This document shows positions 10,441-21,179 of a DNA stretch of 64,000 bases, piece by piece. The position numbers and the translations under genes were made by a program. The stretch's first letter is position 1; every line of letters starts with the position of its first letter. The stretch lies in the NCBI GenBank assembly GCA_030280995.1, contig JASXTE010000187.1, positions 1-64,000 on the forward strand, in the 5' to 3' direction. The notes below the pieces were generated by a model, which saw nothing but the letters and a program-made list of their open reading frames with translations, was not told the origin of the DNA and did not search any database. This DNA is from Hemileia vastatrix. Taxonomy: Eukaryota; Basidiomycota; Pucciniomycetes; Pucciniales; Zaghouaniaceae.

Positions 10441-12365
10441 CTAACCGATGTTGGAAAAGACTCCTTTGAGCGAAGCTAGTCTTTGAGTGAGATCACTAGT
10501 AGTAGGAGTCAAACTAGATTTCGCCTTGACGTGCTTCGAGATGGTTCCATTTCCATTGAAGCTAAGAGTATGAGTTGAAGCTTCTTCTTCTTCATCTGGA
10601 GTTGAACATGAACTATCATCATCGATAGTAGAAGTTGAGCCGTGCCTAGGAATCAACTTGCCTGCTAGAAGGTCATAATGATCCGATCCCTCTTCTCCAT
10701 CATCGTCGACTTGCTTTGTTTCGTCTTGATCGTGAGAAGAGTTCGAAACAGGTGATGAGGATAATTGACGGTCTTCACTTCCATCCTCCACGGTGGTTGC
10801 AATCGAGAGAGTTGATTGTGAACGATCCGATGATCTTTGAGAGGAGCTACCGTCTTGACTCGAGAAACCGAGAGAAGTGCATGTAGTAGTTGAGCTTCTA
10901 CTTCTGAACTTGAAGTCTGGTCTGCGAGACAATGGTCTGATTGATGGTCTGACGACAGTGGAAGAAGCTAGAGTAGTGACTTTCCCGTTTGAAGTTCTCG
11001 AATCGTTGATTTGATTGTCCTCGTCGTCGGAAGCGGAAGAATCGGAATCATTTGAAGAAGAATCAACCATAAAAGCAGGAGAACTAAACCTATGATGACA
11101 AGGTGGTCTTCTTTGACGATGATTAGATGTCGTCGCTGCTCTGACGATGACTTGAGAATTGTCCGAACGAGTCGAAGGTGAAGAGGATCTGATTCTAGAA
11201 GGTTCGTCGGAATCGTAGATGGTTGCGGCTTGTAATTCTTGAGCTATTTGAGCTGCAAATACTTCCTTGTCATACTTTCCAATGATTGGCTGTTCGTTCG
11301 AAGAAGCCGAACCTCTAGATTTCCTTCTCCAATGAGTTGCCAAGAAAGGTGAAGTCGAACCACTAATGGTTCCAGTTCTAGCCGTTGAAATTGCCCCGTC
11401 CTTTCTAAGAGAAGCTCTGGTTTGAGCTGCCAACAGAATTGCAAAGTTCTCAGAGTTGGAGATCGAAGATGCAGTACTATGTCCTTTCTTGAGCTGCAAC
11501 AATTCCTCGTCCAGAGTTGGTGATCTGAGAGGAGAATCGCTGCGAGTCGGCGACTTGTTGGAGGTGGGAGTTGAAGTGATGGAAGAAGTGGTGTTGAAGA
11601 AAGCTCTTTGATTGTCTAGAAGGCTTGGTGGAAGTGGAGGATAGACGAATTGACCATTTTGAAGTGGGGAGATCATCTCGACGACATCTTTCGCGATGAA
11701 AGCTTCCTTCGACAACGGGATGATGAAGTCCGACATCTCTTGGAATCTCACTGGCTTGGGAATTAGACCATTGAAACCGCTTTGACTGTAGAGGGAAGCA
11801 GCTTCTGAGCCATTACAGGTCGTGACGGCGCAGATGTGAGCAGAAGCATTGGCAGGAAGGATTCCGTCTTCACAGGCTCTGATCCTCTTGGTACACTCTA
11901 CACCAGACAGGAACGGCATCTGAGGTAGGTGAATATGAAGAGAGGCGGAAGGAAAGAACGCGCGTGAGTACAGTTGCGAGAAGGGAAAAGGTTGCGAGAA
12001 GGAAAGGACAAGTTTCGAAGACTAACTTGAATATCCATGAAGATGACATCGAAGACTTGTGATCTCAACTGTTGAATGGCTTTGAGACCAGAATCGACTG
12101 ATACTGGTGGACCATCCAGAAAGCCACCGAAGCGTCTATTGAGGAGACGGGAAAGAGTCCTCAGATTGATGTAGTTATCATCGACGATGAGAACTCTGAG
12201 GTTCTTTTTCTCTTCCAAGAAAGGAGAAGGTGATCTCGTCGATTCGATAGAGCCGTTGGTGGAGATGGAATCCAAGACCGGTTTGGGTTGGATGACTGGT
12301 TGAGAAGTGATGGTGGTGATTGAATCGTCTAGGTTGGTGATTGATGGGACTTGTACGGTAGACAT
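10441..12365 (-). CDS. Response regulator with N-terminal receiver domain
   Basis: Exons 12027-12365 and 10441-11919 (phase 0), 605 residues. The receiver domain spans roughly residues 55-190. LRVLIVDDNYINL supplies the acidic pair, VFDVIFMDIQ|MPFLSG the phospho-acceptor Asp (the intron falls two residues after it), AVTTCNG the conserved Thr, and GLIPKPV the conserved Lys. All five signature positions are therefore present, which suggests a functional phosphorelay receiver. The remaining 400 residues are Ser/Thr/Asp-rich and probably disordered, with no DNA-binding or kinase domain. Fungal relays usually end in Ssk1 or Skn7 types. The early receiver with no effector domain does not match Skn7 (HSF domain first), and Ssk1 normally has its receiver at the C-terminus. 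I leave it unnamed. Confidence 0.85.
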
Positions 12366-13608
12366 GAGCTGTTTTACTTGTTGAATTGAACAATTAGCTA
12401 TGATGAGAAAGAATGCGCAGAATGGTGCGACTTATAAGTAGAATGGAGAGAAAGTTGTGACTGTTGAGGAAGTGAGGAAAAGGGTGGTGGCAAGTCGGGA
12501 AGGAATAAAAAAGGTCAGAGACTGCGAATCGGAGCATTGTTATCATAATTTGGTCGGTTTGAAATTGTAGATATCCAATCTACTCTAAACCACAATGCCA
12601 ATTCGATGGAAACCACAGATCGTGCTCATCCCATCGAGGGCATTTCGATGCCTGAAAGCATGTCGCTCAGCTCAGCATGATTGCTTGACTACCGCTGACC
12701 CATCCTTCCTTGCTTACACTCAATACTCATGACTACTCACCTCTTAGAAAAGTGTTATTTGAATTACTCTCTTTACAAAGAAAGAGAGTTAGGTTGAATC
12801 CTCGAACGCTACCAGAAGATTGCTCTGAGTAGGGTTCGAGTCAGTTGGTTTAGATTGGAATGAGAGCGCAACTAGAAAAGTAGTTATACGCTTGTTGTCA
12901 GATGGTTTGCGACTTGAAGATTGAACTTTGATTCAGTCTTAAAGATTCTTGAAAGAGAAGTAAGGATGAAGCGAAAAGGATGGATGGTTGGGAAGGAAAC
13001 CCTCTCGAACAGCTCAAGACAACTTCCGCCATCGAAATTTTTGACGGACGGTGATTGATTCTCCCTCCTCCTAGCAGGGATCGCCTTCAAATCCGAAATC
13101 TTTCTCTCTTTCCATTCGTATCGAATTCGCTTTTGATAAGCAAGCTGGTTTGCTTTAGCGAATCGTGGCCCCGCTTCTCGTAATCATTAATCACACTCCC
13201 TAGCTTCATGCTACCTCCCTTCCCAATCCTTTCTTTCGATTCTCAAGTCTCTCGCCCACTGCTCCCCTTCCATGATCCCTCTCTCGCCACTCTCATCGTA
13301 GACGACATCATAAACTTTATCGCCTTCTGATTACTTCCTGATTGCAAGCGTTGTTCTCACTCTTCTCAAAATCGATCACCATGTCTTCGCGACGGGCGAG
13401 CCAGACCTCATTCCCGCATCGCGACAGACAATAAGACAAGCATAATCAAACGCGTTATGGGATCAAGTACAGTGAAAACTTATATTGCACCAAAGTTGGA
13501 GAGTCATGAGCCCAAGACTGTTCGTTCGCTGACCCAGGTAGGACAAGGCCAAGTTGACACTTTATCCTCTCTCGCCACCACCCCTTTATCTATACCCCTT
13601 TTGCCTAC
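12366..13608. other. Intergenic 1.2 kb, no gene seen
   Basis: Long upstream region of the response regulator. Open frames between 12.9 and 13.9 kb are short and without codon bias or splice logic. A phosphorelay gene might have an extended regulatory region here, but I recognise no motif. Confidence 0.45.
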
Positions 13609-14886
13609 TCATTCTCGATTTCGTCTCTCTTTATTTCCTACTGTTTGCCTACTCATTGCCATTTTTGTCTCTCTATACTTCCTGGCCCAACGGATCAAGA
13701 CTTCATCTCGATCGGAAGAGAAGAAGAAGTCAAAATTGTTGGCTCCAGAACTTTTCTTTCTCATCTCCACCAATTCCACCACTTTTTCCATGTCTGGAAC
13801 TGGAGGACGTACTTGAAGAGAAACCAATTTCGGACAGAGATCAAGATCGGTATCTGAGAGTGCTTGAAAGATTCTACCAAGTTGAACGGAATGTTTGCCA
13901 CTTGGACTGAAGATAACCAAGTGTTTCAAATTCGTCTTTTCTTGCATGACTCTCCCGAAAAGATTCGTGAACCTGTCACCCCATCCTGCGTCCCAGCTCA
14001 AAGCCAACTCATCCTCCAATACTAGATGAAGTTTCTTGACTGTTGGAACTTGTATCTGAATGAGTTGATCCAAGGTTGCAGGAGCTATCGTTTCTAGATT
14101 TGGAGCTGATAAGATCGTTCCAACCGAAATATCACCTTGAGGAAGTCCGAGATGTCTTAAACTAGTCATTTTGATGCTTGGTGTAGTCGATCTCACAGGA
14201 CCTCGATTTCTGAACAGAGGATGAACGATTGTCGGTGGATCTCGTAGAATCTTTTCAAAGTGAAGTGATTCGAGGCTATACTTGCATTCCTTGAGAATAG
14301 ATTTGAACTTTTCTATAGAATCCGACTTGATCACAGATAATTCCTTCAGACTGGAGAACCATTGAAATTCGGTTTCTTTCACATCCATCAAGTTATCGAT
14401 TTGAAGTCGAATCAATCCTTCCCCACGAGCTTTCAAAGGCAAAGCCACTCTATTGAACTTGAGTTCTTCAATTGCGAAAAGTATTTCTAGATTCGTTAGC
14501 TTCTGAGCAAATAATCTGGTCTTGGTATTAAAGGTTGGAAGTTGAGCTAAACCTAATCGAGTTATGGAAAGGTTCGAAAACCTCAACAAAGAGAAGATGG
14601 CTTGAAGATCACTTTCTTTTTCTATCTTTGGTTTGATTGCTACTCTTATCAAAGTACCTTTGGATCTATCTGTGAATATTTGAAGTGCTAGGATGGCTGT
14701 ATCGATTGATTTGCCTTCTTCTACGATGAGATCTCTCCACCAAGCTTGAGTGTGGATAATGAGCCGGTGCCATTGTTGGCATGTTGAAGAGATTAGAGCT
14801 CTCTCTGAAGGATCGAGAGCATCGAAAGCCAGATGTAAGACTTCGTTGGGAAGACTTGTTGTTCGAAGTGTTCTGGAAGAGAGCAT
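13609..14886 (-). CDS. F-box protein
   Basis: One exon. ATG 14886 begins MLSSRTLRTTSLPNEVLHLA, followed by LDPSERALISSTCQQWHRL and WWRDLIVEE, a typical F-box of about 45 residues at the N-terminus. An upstream in-frame ATG at 14970 would add 28 residues without domain value. The rest (to about 425 residues) is leucine-rich, with segments such as LTNLEILFAIEELKF, FSSLKELSVI and MTSLRHLGLPQGD that suggest degenerate LRRs. A role as an SCF substrate adaptor is likely from the fold; the substrate is unknown. It is not closely related to the F-box gene at 7.4-9.7 kb. Confidence 0.75.
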   Translation of the reverse strand: MLSSRTLRTTSLPNEVLHLAFDALDPSERALISSTCQQWHRLIIHTQAWWRDLIVEEGKSIDTAILALQIFTDRSKGTLIRVAIKPKIEKESDLQAIFSLLRFSNLSITRLGLAQLPTFNTKTRLFAQKLTNLEILFAIEELKFNRVALPLKARGEGLIRLQIDNLMDVKETEFQWFSSLKELSVIKSDSIEKFKSILKECKYSLESLHFEKILRDPPTIVHPLFRNRGPVRSTTPSIKMTSLRHLGLPQGDISVGTILSAPNLETIAPATLDQLIQIQVPTVKKLHLVLEDELALSWDAGWGDRFTNLFGRVMQEKTNLKHLVIFSPSGKHSVQLGRIFQALSDTDLDLCPKLVSLQVRPPVPDMEKVVELVEMRKKSSGANNFDFFFSSDRDEVLIRWARKYRETKMAMSRQTVGNKERRNRE

Positions 14887-15142
14887 GGTGAAGAGAGAAG
14901 AACTTTTGACCTTGAGCCACTTTTTATAAGCGTTCACGATGCTGACTCGGAAACTGAGCGAAAGGTCCATGCGGTGAGGATGAAAGCACCTTCACTCTCT
15001 AAGTGCACTGAGTACTGCCTCCAGGTAGTAGTCAGGCATTCAAAGAGAATCTCAGTCGCACAAATCGAAGGCAACTCAAACACGACGTAGTCATTGTTCA
15101 CGTCCAGGAGTTCTCGACCTACATTTCTCTTCGATCCCTCTC

Positions 15143-16549
15143 TCACATTTTGCCACCACCGTGACCTCCAGCATTCCCAGCATTCCATTTCTCAACAAAT
15201 TCAATAGTCTCTTGGTTAACCTCTGAAGGGTTCGAAGCTGCCAAAAAGTGTTGACCTCCTTTGATGATCTTCAACTTAGCTCCCTTCGAGTTTGAGAATA
15301 GTTTGAAATCGTTCTCTGCCTGTTTTACTGAGTAGACTTTATCTTCGGTTCCTTGTAGCCAGATGATTGGTTGATGAATGTCAGAGACTCTTCCGTAAAG
15401 AGTGTCTCTGTCGCGAAGATTGATAGCTGGAAAGCGAAGAACGAAGAGGGTGAAACGAAGTCGAGTGGTGTTTCAGAGACGAGCTCGAGTTGGCTTTGTA
15501 GAGTAACACCACAGTTTTGATTCGAGAAAGAAATCTGTGATAGATCAAAATGAGACAGAGCACGCCTGAATCTTCCTTCTGAAGATCAGTCACATCTGGG
15601 AGACGACTCACAAATCACTCTCAACCTCCTACGCCCTTCATCTCCTTTGTAGATGTCTCTCAATTTTGGAGTCCAAGAGGCTTTGAATTCAGGAGTTGCT
15701 GCCTGGGTATTCATTCAGGGGTAGACAGAAGTAAGGAGTCAAAATCATTGTCAGAGAACGAAACTTCTCGTCTTGGATCGTCAGCCACGACTCACCGATC
15801 CAAGTCCACTCTCATAGATGGCTTCCACGAAAGAGTCTGTTTATAGCACAGTACAAATCAAAATGAGCATGACAGCATTCGTATCTCAAGAAATTTGCTT
15901 TCTATACTCACCGGGAGGTTGGAAATTATCATTCTTCTTCGATAAATGTTCAATGACCGGATTGATACTCTGATGAATGTTCCAACAACCTCTCTCTACA
16001 GATTCCTTACTTTCATAATCCATCGAAGATCCGAGAATGATGAGACCTTTGATGACCTCTGGTTTCAACAAGGCCATTCTAGTAACTATCCAGCCTCCTT
16101 GAGACATTCCGAGAGCGAAAACTTGAGGAACCTCGAGATGAGAGAGGACTTGAAGGGAACATAGAGCTGTATCCCAATATGTGAACTTCAGATTTCGAAA
16201 GTTAGAAACAAGAAGAAGGAGTCAGTACAGATGAAAGGCAGAGAGAGACTCTTCTTGAATCTTGAGCATCAACTCCACCTCTTAGAAGACAAAGCCTTGC
16301 TGGATATCTCGTAAGATGAAAACGTACATGTTCTACACCTGCTTTCGATCCACCTTGACCTAATGGCTCTACGCAGACCAAGTTCATCTTGTCCAAGAGA
16401 GCTTGGTCATTATATTGCGAATCAAAGATCTGGAAAGCCATTCCGAACGAGGGCATCAGAAAGAGGGTTGGCTTTGAACGATCATGTTGAGTAGAATAGA
16501 CTCCCATGGTACTGGAGAGATGTGGTACTTGAGTTTGTTGATAAGACAT
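15143..16549 (-). CDS. Alpha/beta hydrolase
   Basis: Five exons, 16328-16549, 15912-16185, 15796-15836, 15612-15702 and 15143-15426, all phases consistent, 303 residues. The fold is shown by the first strands around LFLMPSFGMAF and NLVCVEPLGQGGS and by FTYWDTALCSLQVL. The nucleophile elbow is FALGMSQGGW (G-x-S-x-G), which leads into LIILGSSMDYES. A lid-like helical part precedes IIWLQGTEDK (acid strand) and IKGGQHFL (catalytic His). The triad Ser, Asp, His is complete. Fungal proteins of this pattern are mostly annotated as generic hydrolases or esterases, so the substrate is not predictable. No signal peptide is visible, so it is probably cytosolic. Exon 3 is only 41 nt. Confidence 0.85.
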
Positions 16550-17186
16550 GGCTTGAAGCTTTCGATGGATGAAGTTGTAAGAGGAGAAGAAGAACAGCGA
16601 AGTTGTCGGTGCTGGACGAAGACTGAAGAGCCTACTGATGAAGTGCGTGATCTCCGTTCGAGAAGTTCTCCAACTACTGAGCCTATAAAGGCCTGAAACT
16701 GAGATCTAAGGATGTGAGAAAGTAAGAAAGCGAGAGAAGAAGGGAGAAAGTCCAAGAAAAAAAGACCGAGAGTTGGGCACTCGGAGATGCAAAGAGCAGA
16801 CGTCGTCTTGCCAACCTTGAAGGTGATGATTTCTTTTTCTAAATGGCGAACTATGTAAAGGTGTCAAAACGAGTGAGCAGAAAGGTGAAAACCGAACCAG
16901 AAGGAGAGGGGAGAAGTCCAAGCCAGACTGAGCACTGGTCGTCTGGGTGACTGAAGAAGAAGATTCAGATTCGTTGTTTCACCAACAACCATCATCATCA
17001 AACTTATCGAATTAACTCCAACTTCATCTAAGTAGCAAATCCATTCAAATCACAATCACATAACAATAGGATTCAGGACAGAGAAGAAACTCAAGACGCT
17101 GGCCGTAACTTTCTCCTCTTTTGCTTTGGATTCTTCCTCTCCTACTTTCCACCCTCTTCTTGACTCCCTCGCACTCGAATTAGAGG
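16550..17186. other. Divergent intergenic region
   Basis: Lies between the hydrolase (minus) and the PI4P 5-kinase (plus) and holds both promoters. It includes pyrimidine-rich leader sequence just before ATG 17187. I see no further gene. Confidence 0.5.
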
Positions 17187-20100
17187 ATGCTCTCTTTACC
17201 GCATTCCTACGCTCATCAACATGTAAGGAATGCCTTAAACGATGAGACGCATCACATCAAAGTGTCAGATGAGACAGGTGGAGAAGTCTACGATGTCACT
17301 TTGAATTCCACTGAACCTTTTGCTACTCCAAGAGTCTCCACTCCCGTATCCAATCCTGAATCTTCAAACGGTCAATCAGCAGCAGTCAACAGAAAGAAAG
17401 AGGCAAGGAAATCAAGAGGAGCAGCACCAATCGGTGGATCATCTTCACCCCCACTCGTACCACCACAGCCCTCCTCTCCTACTCTTTCGAACAACGCTAC
17501 TCCTTCTTCTCCTCCTGCTCTCAGACCTCTTCAATTGGTCTCAAAGGTCAAATCAGATCATTCAAGATCAAATTCAAATGGCGTAGTCCTCCCTAGATCT
17601 TCATCTCCAATCAACAATCTCACCTCGAATCTCAAATCAACCAACATCAACCATTCCGACTCTCAGCAGCAACCTCAACAGTACACTGCTCCAACAAGAA
17701 GACATCCCTTCCTCTCTTCGGAATTACCTCCTTCTCCTCCTTTGGAACCCGATATGGAAATGCAGTATAGGAATGCAAACGGAATGAGCGGTGAGACGTT
17801 TTCAGGTGGGAATCGTCAGGGGTACCTGGGGACGCAGGATAGAGAGGCTTCCTCTTCGATGCAGAGGATGAAAGGTGCAGAGAAGGATATCTCTGATTCT
17901 ACTTCAAGACCCAATGGTGATTCTTCGATTCCCTCTTATCCTAAAGGAGGAGCCATCGGTCCAGTCTCTTCCTCCTCACCTGCTCCCTCTTCTTCCCTCA
18001 ACCTTCTCGGACATCTCCAAAGAGATACCTCGGAATCCTCCTCTAGCTCAAATAACCTCAAAAGACCTTCAGCTGCAAACAGACGCAACATGTCAAGTTC
18101 AGCAGCAAGCACAAACACTACTGGAACGGCCTATGCAACAGCTTCCGAAGACGAGGGAGAAGATGAGATTGGAGGACCAGAGAAACAAGTTCAACCAAGC
18201 GTCAAATCTCCTCAATCGACTTACACGACTGCCTATCAAATCCCAACATCGATACAATCACCTACTTCTCAACCTCAACCTTCGGTCTTGTTGGTTCCGA
18301 CGACTGAAGATCCAGCTTCTTTCCTTCATCAACCTCAATCCTCTATCGAATCGAATTCTCCTTCTACTTCTCAAGCTCAACCTCAACGTATTCAACCTTC
18401 TAGAAGAGCAACTACTGGATCTCCCAGACCTCCATCTACTTCCTCTGTCAACACTCAAAGATCTTCAAGAGAGCTGAATGGGGATCAACTTTCTCTGAGA
18501 CAGAAGAGCAAAGAGAGATCCAATTCAACTGGGCCTGGTCTTTTCGGAAATGCAGTTCCAGCTGCAGCTGCTGCTTTGGGATTCGGTAGTGCTGGTGGTC
18601 CTCCTGCTTCTTTCTACGAAGAGCATGGAAACCAATCTTCAAATATTCCAGCCTTGAATGCAAGTACTAGTAGAACTCATCTAGAAAAGACTGGAGATGC
18701 AGACTTCGACGAAGATTGGTTGAAGAATGTTGAATTGAAGAAAAGGGAAAGACAGTATAAACGTCAAAAGGAAGCTGAAGCTGTTGCTCAAGCTCAAGCT
18801 CAACTTCAACAACAACCTGTTGGTCTTCTGAGTGGTAGAGGGAAAGCTGACGCTCAAGGTGTGGAAGCTCCTGGTGCAAATGCTGGAGCTGCTTTGACTC
18901 ATGTGGAAACTAGAGGTGAAGATGGAACTGGAGATCCAAAGGTCATCAAAGGAAAACTTATTGGAGAAGATCACGTCAATTACGTTCTCATGTACAACAT
19001 GTTGACTGGAATTAGAATCGGAGTGAGTAATCGAGAATAGCAGTGGTTTATCCGGGTCGAAGAAGCAAAGCTGATCATCTTTCTTTGTTACGTTTTCGTG
19101 TCTTCTTTTTCCAGGTATCGAGATGTCAAGCGAAGCCAAAGAGAGCACTTACAGATGCTGATTACACCGCCAGACACAAGTTCACCTTCGACATGTAAGT
19201 TCAAGACGCATACATTCGTCATTTCCTTTCGAATCTTTCGTTCACGATCTCAATCGCTGACCATTTTCTTTCATCTCACATATCTTCTCATTCTTCAGCA
19301 TCGGAAACGAACTCACACCATCTGCCAAGTACGACTTCAAATTCAAAGATTACGCTCCTTGGGTCTTCCGAGAATTAAGAGAATGTTTCCAACTAGATCC
19401 AGCAGATTATCTTCTTTCATTGACTGCCAAATACATTCTATCGGAATTGGGATCTCCAGGAAAATCCGGATCCTTTTTCTACTTTTCTAGAGATTATAGA
19501 TTCATCATCAAAACCATTCGTCACGGAGAACACAAATTCTTCCTAAAGATTCTCAAAGATTATCATGCTCATGTCAAGGCCAATCCACATACCCTTTTAT
19601 CAAGATTTTACGGTTTGCATAGAGTTAAGTTACCAAGAGGTAGAAAGATTCATTTCGTCATTATGAACAATTTGTTCCCACCACATAGAGACATTCATGA
19701 GACCTACGATCTCAAAGGATCAGCAATTGGAAGAGAATATCCGGAAGATTTGGTGGAAAAGAAGAAAGGTGCTGCTGTCATGAAGGATTTGAATTGGTTG
19801 AATAGAAATAGAGAGATAGAATTGGGTCCAGAGAAGAGAACTCTTTTCGAACATCAATTGAAAAAGGACGTCGAACTTCTTCAAAGATTAAACATCATGG
19901 ATTATTCTCTACTCATTGGTCTTCATGACATGTCGAAAGGAAACTCTCAGAATTTGAGACAAGACAAATTACAAGTCTTCCAACCTGGAACTAGTAGTGG
20001 TGTCGATTCTACCAACCCTTCTCTACCAGGTTTAAAAAGAATGCCAACTCAAAAAGGTAAAAGAGTTTCTGAAGCCGATGCTTTAGCTCTCAGACAAGCA

Positions 20101-20445
20101 ATTCAATCTTCGGATCCTAAAAGTCTTTCTGAATCTGGTGGAACTAGATTGCCGGATAGAGATGTTTCAGAGAGAAGACATTTCATCTTCTATCAAGATG
20201 AAGGTGGTATCAGATCTACTGATGAGAATAACAATCCTACTGGTTGGATTTATTATTTGAATGTCATTGATCTTTTCACTCCTTACAATTCCGTCAAGAG
20301 AGCAGAACATTATTGGAAAGGTTTAACAAACGATTCGAGAATGATTTCGTCGGTTCATCCAATTCAATATGGTAACAGATTCTACAACTTCCTTATGAGC
20401 GTAGTCACTGGTGGTGACAAGAGCAAGAGACCAAAGATGAAATGA
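17187..20445 (+). CDS. MSS4: Phosphatidylinositol-4-phosphate 5-kinase (Mss4/Its3 type)
   Basis: Exons 17187-19022, 19115-19194 and 19299-20445 give about 1020 residues. The first 580 residues are Ser/Pro/Gln-rich and probably disordered. The lipid-kinase core starts at DHVNYVLMYNMLTGIRIG|VSRC and continues with TPSAKYDFKFKDYAPWVFREL. GKSGSFFYFSRDYRFIIKTI is the nucleotide-binding region, ETYDLKGSAIGRE is the catalytic DLKGS block, and NIMDYSLLIGLHD is the MDYSLLIG motif. YLNVIDLFTPYNSVKRAEHYWKGL contains the activation/specificity loop. The enzyme makes PI(4,5)P2 at the plasma membrane and supports actin organisation, endocytosis and cell-wall signalling. A short insert (DKLQ to SERRH) separates the MDYSLL part from the activation loop, as in other fungal Mss4 proteins. 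Confidence 0.95.
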
Positions 20446-21179
20446 TTGGATCAAGGTCACTCTTACTCGAGTCAACTCACTCGCTCTGTAAATACTAACC
20501 CCATCAAAAATGTCAAATAACCTTAATTTTCCAATACGTCACCTGTCGTCAAAATCTAATCCATCCATCCAACCTTTTCGGTTTCTTGTATCCCCCTTTT
20601 AGCTTTCAATTGGGTCTTCTCTCTCTGTGTCTCTCTCCCTCGCCTCTGCTCTCGTGCATGCCTCCACATTCTTTATATCCACTTTCACAATGGCTCCCCA
20701 ACTCTGTTCATTCGATCTCGTTCAATCCTTCACCGGTTCTCGCACTACACACATCCTCTTCTTCCACCCACCCCTCTCTCGACTTCTTGTCAACTCTTGC
20801 TCTTTTTGTCATCTCCATTTCTTTTTCTCGTTTAAGAATCTCAATGCGATCCATCCTTAAAACCTACTCAGAGTCTTAAAAGCGTGAACCTCGACGATCA
20901 AATGACTGTAAAGTGACAGTGGGTTCTATTGGTAAGGACGAAAAACCGGTTGGTATACACAAGACTCCAACGAGAGCAGGAAAAAAGATAAAGGAGTTAA
21001 TAGAAGTACAGACCATTGAATCAAATAGAGCGGGAATCGAAAGCAGAGATAGCGTGTATACAGTATGTGCGTTGGAGAAGCGAAGGATGATGGAAGACCT
21101 CGATTGATGTATAGAGATTGATGGTATTTTGAGAATCGATGGTGAATGAAATAATGAAATAATGAAATAATGATGGGTG
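20446..21179. other. Convergent 3' region, no gene seen
   Basis: The 3' flanks of MSS4 (plus) and the seven-pass membrane gene (minus). A short tandem repeat lies at its right end. No coding sequence is supported. Confidence 0.5.
21144..21173 (+). repeat. Short tandem repeat, unit aatgaaat
   Basis: About three and a half copies of an 8-bp unit, immediately downstream of the stop of the minus-strand membrane gene. Confidence 0.75.

Noticed and set aside
12780..12850. Possible tRNA-like sequence around ggttcgagtc
   Set aside because: A T-loop-like word is present, but no A box at the right distance and no cloverleaf can be formed.
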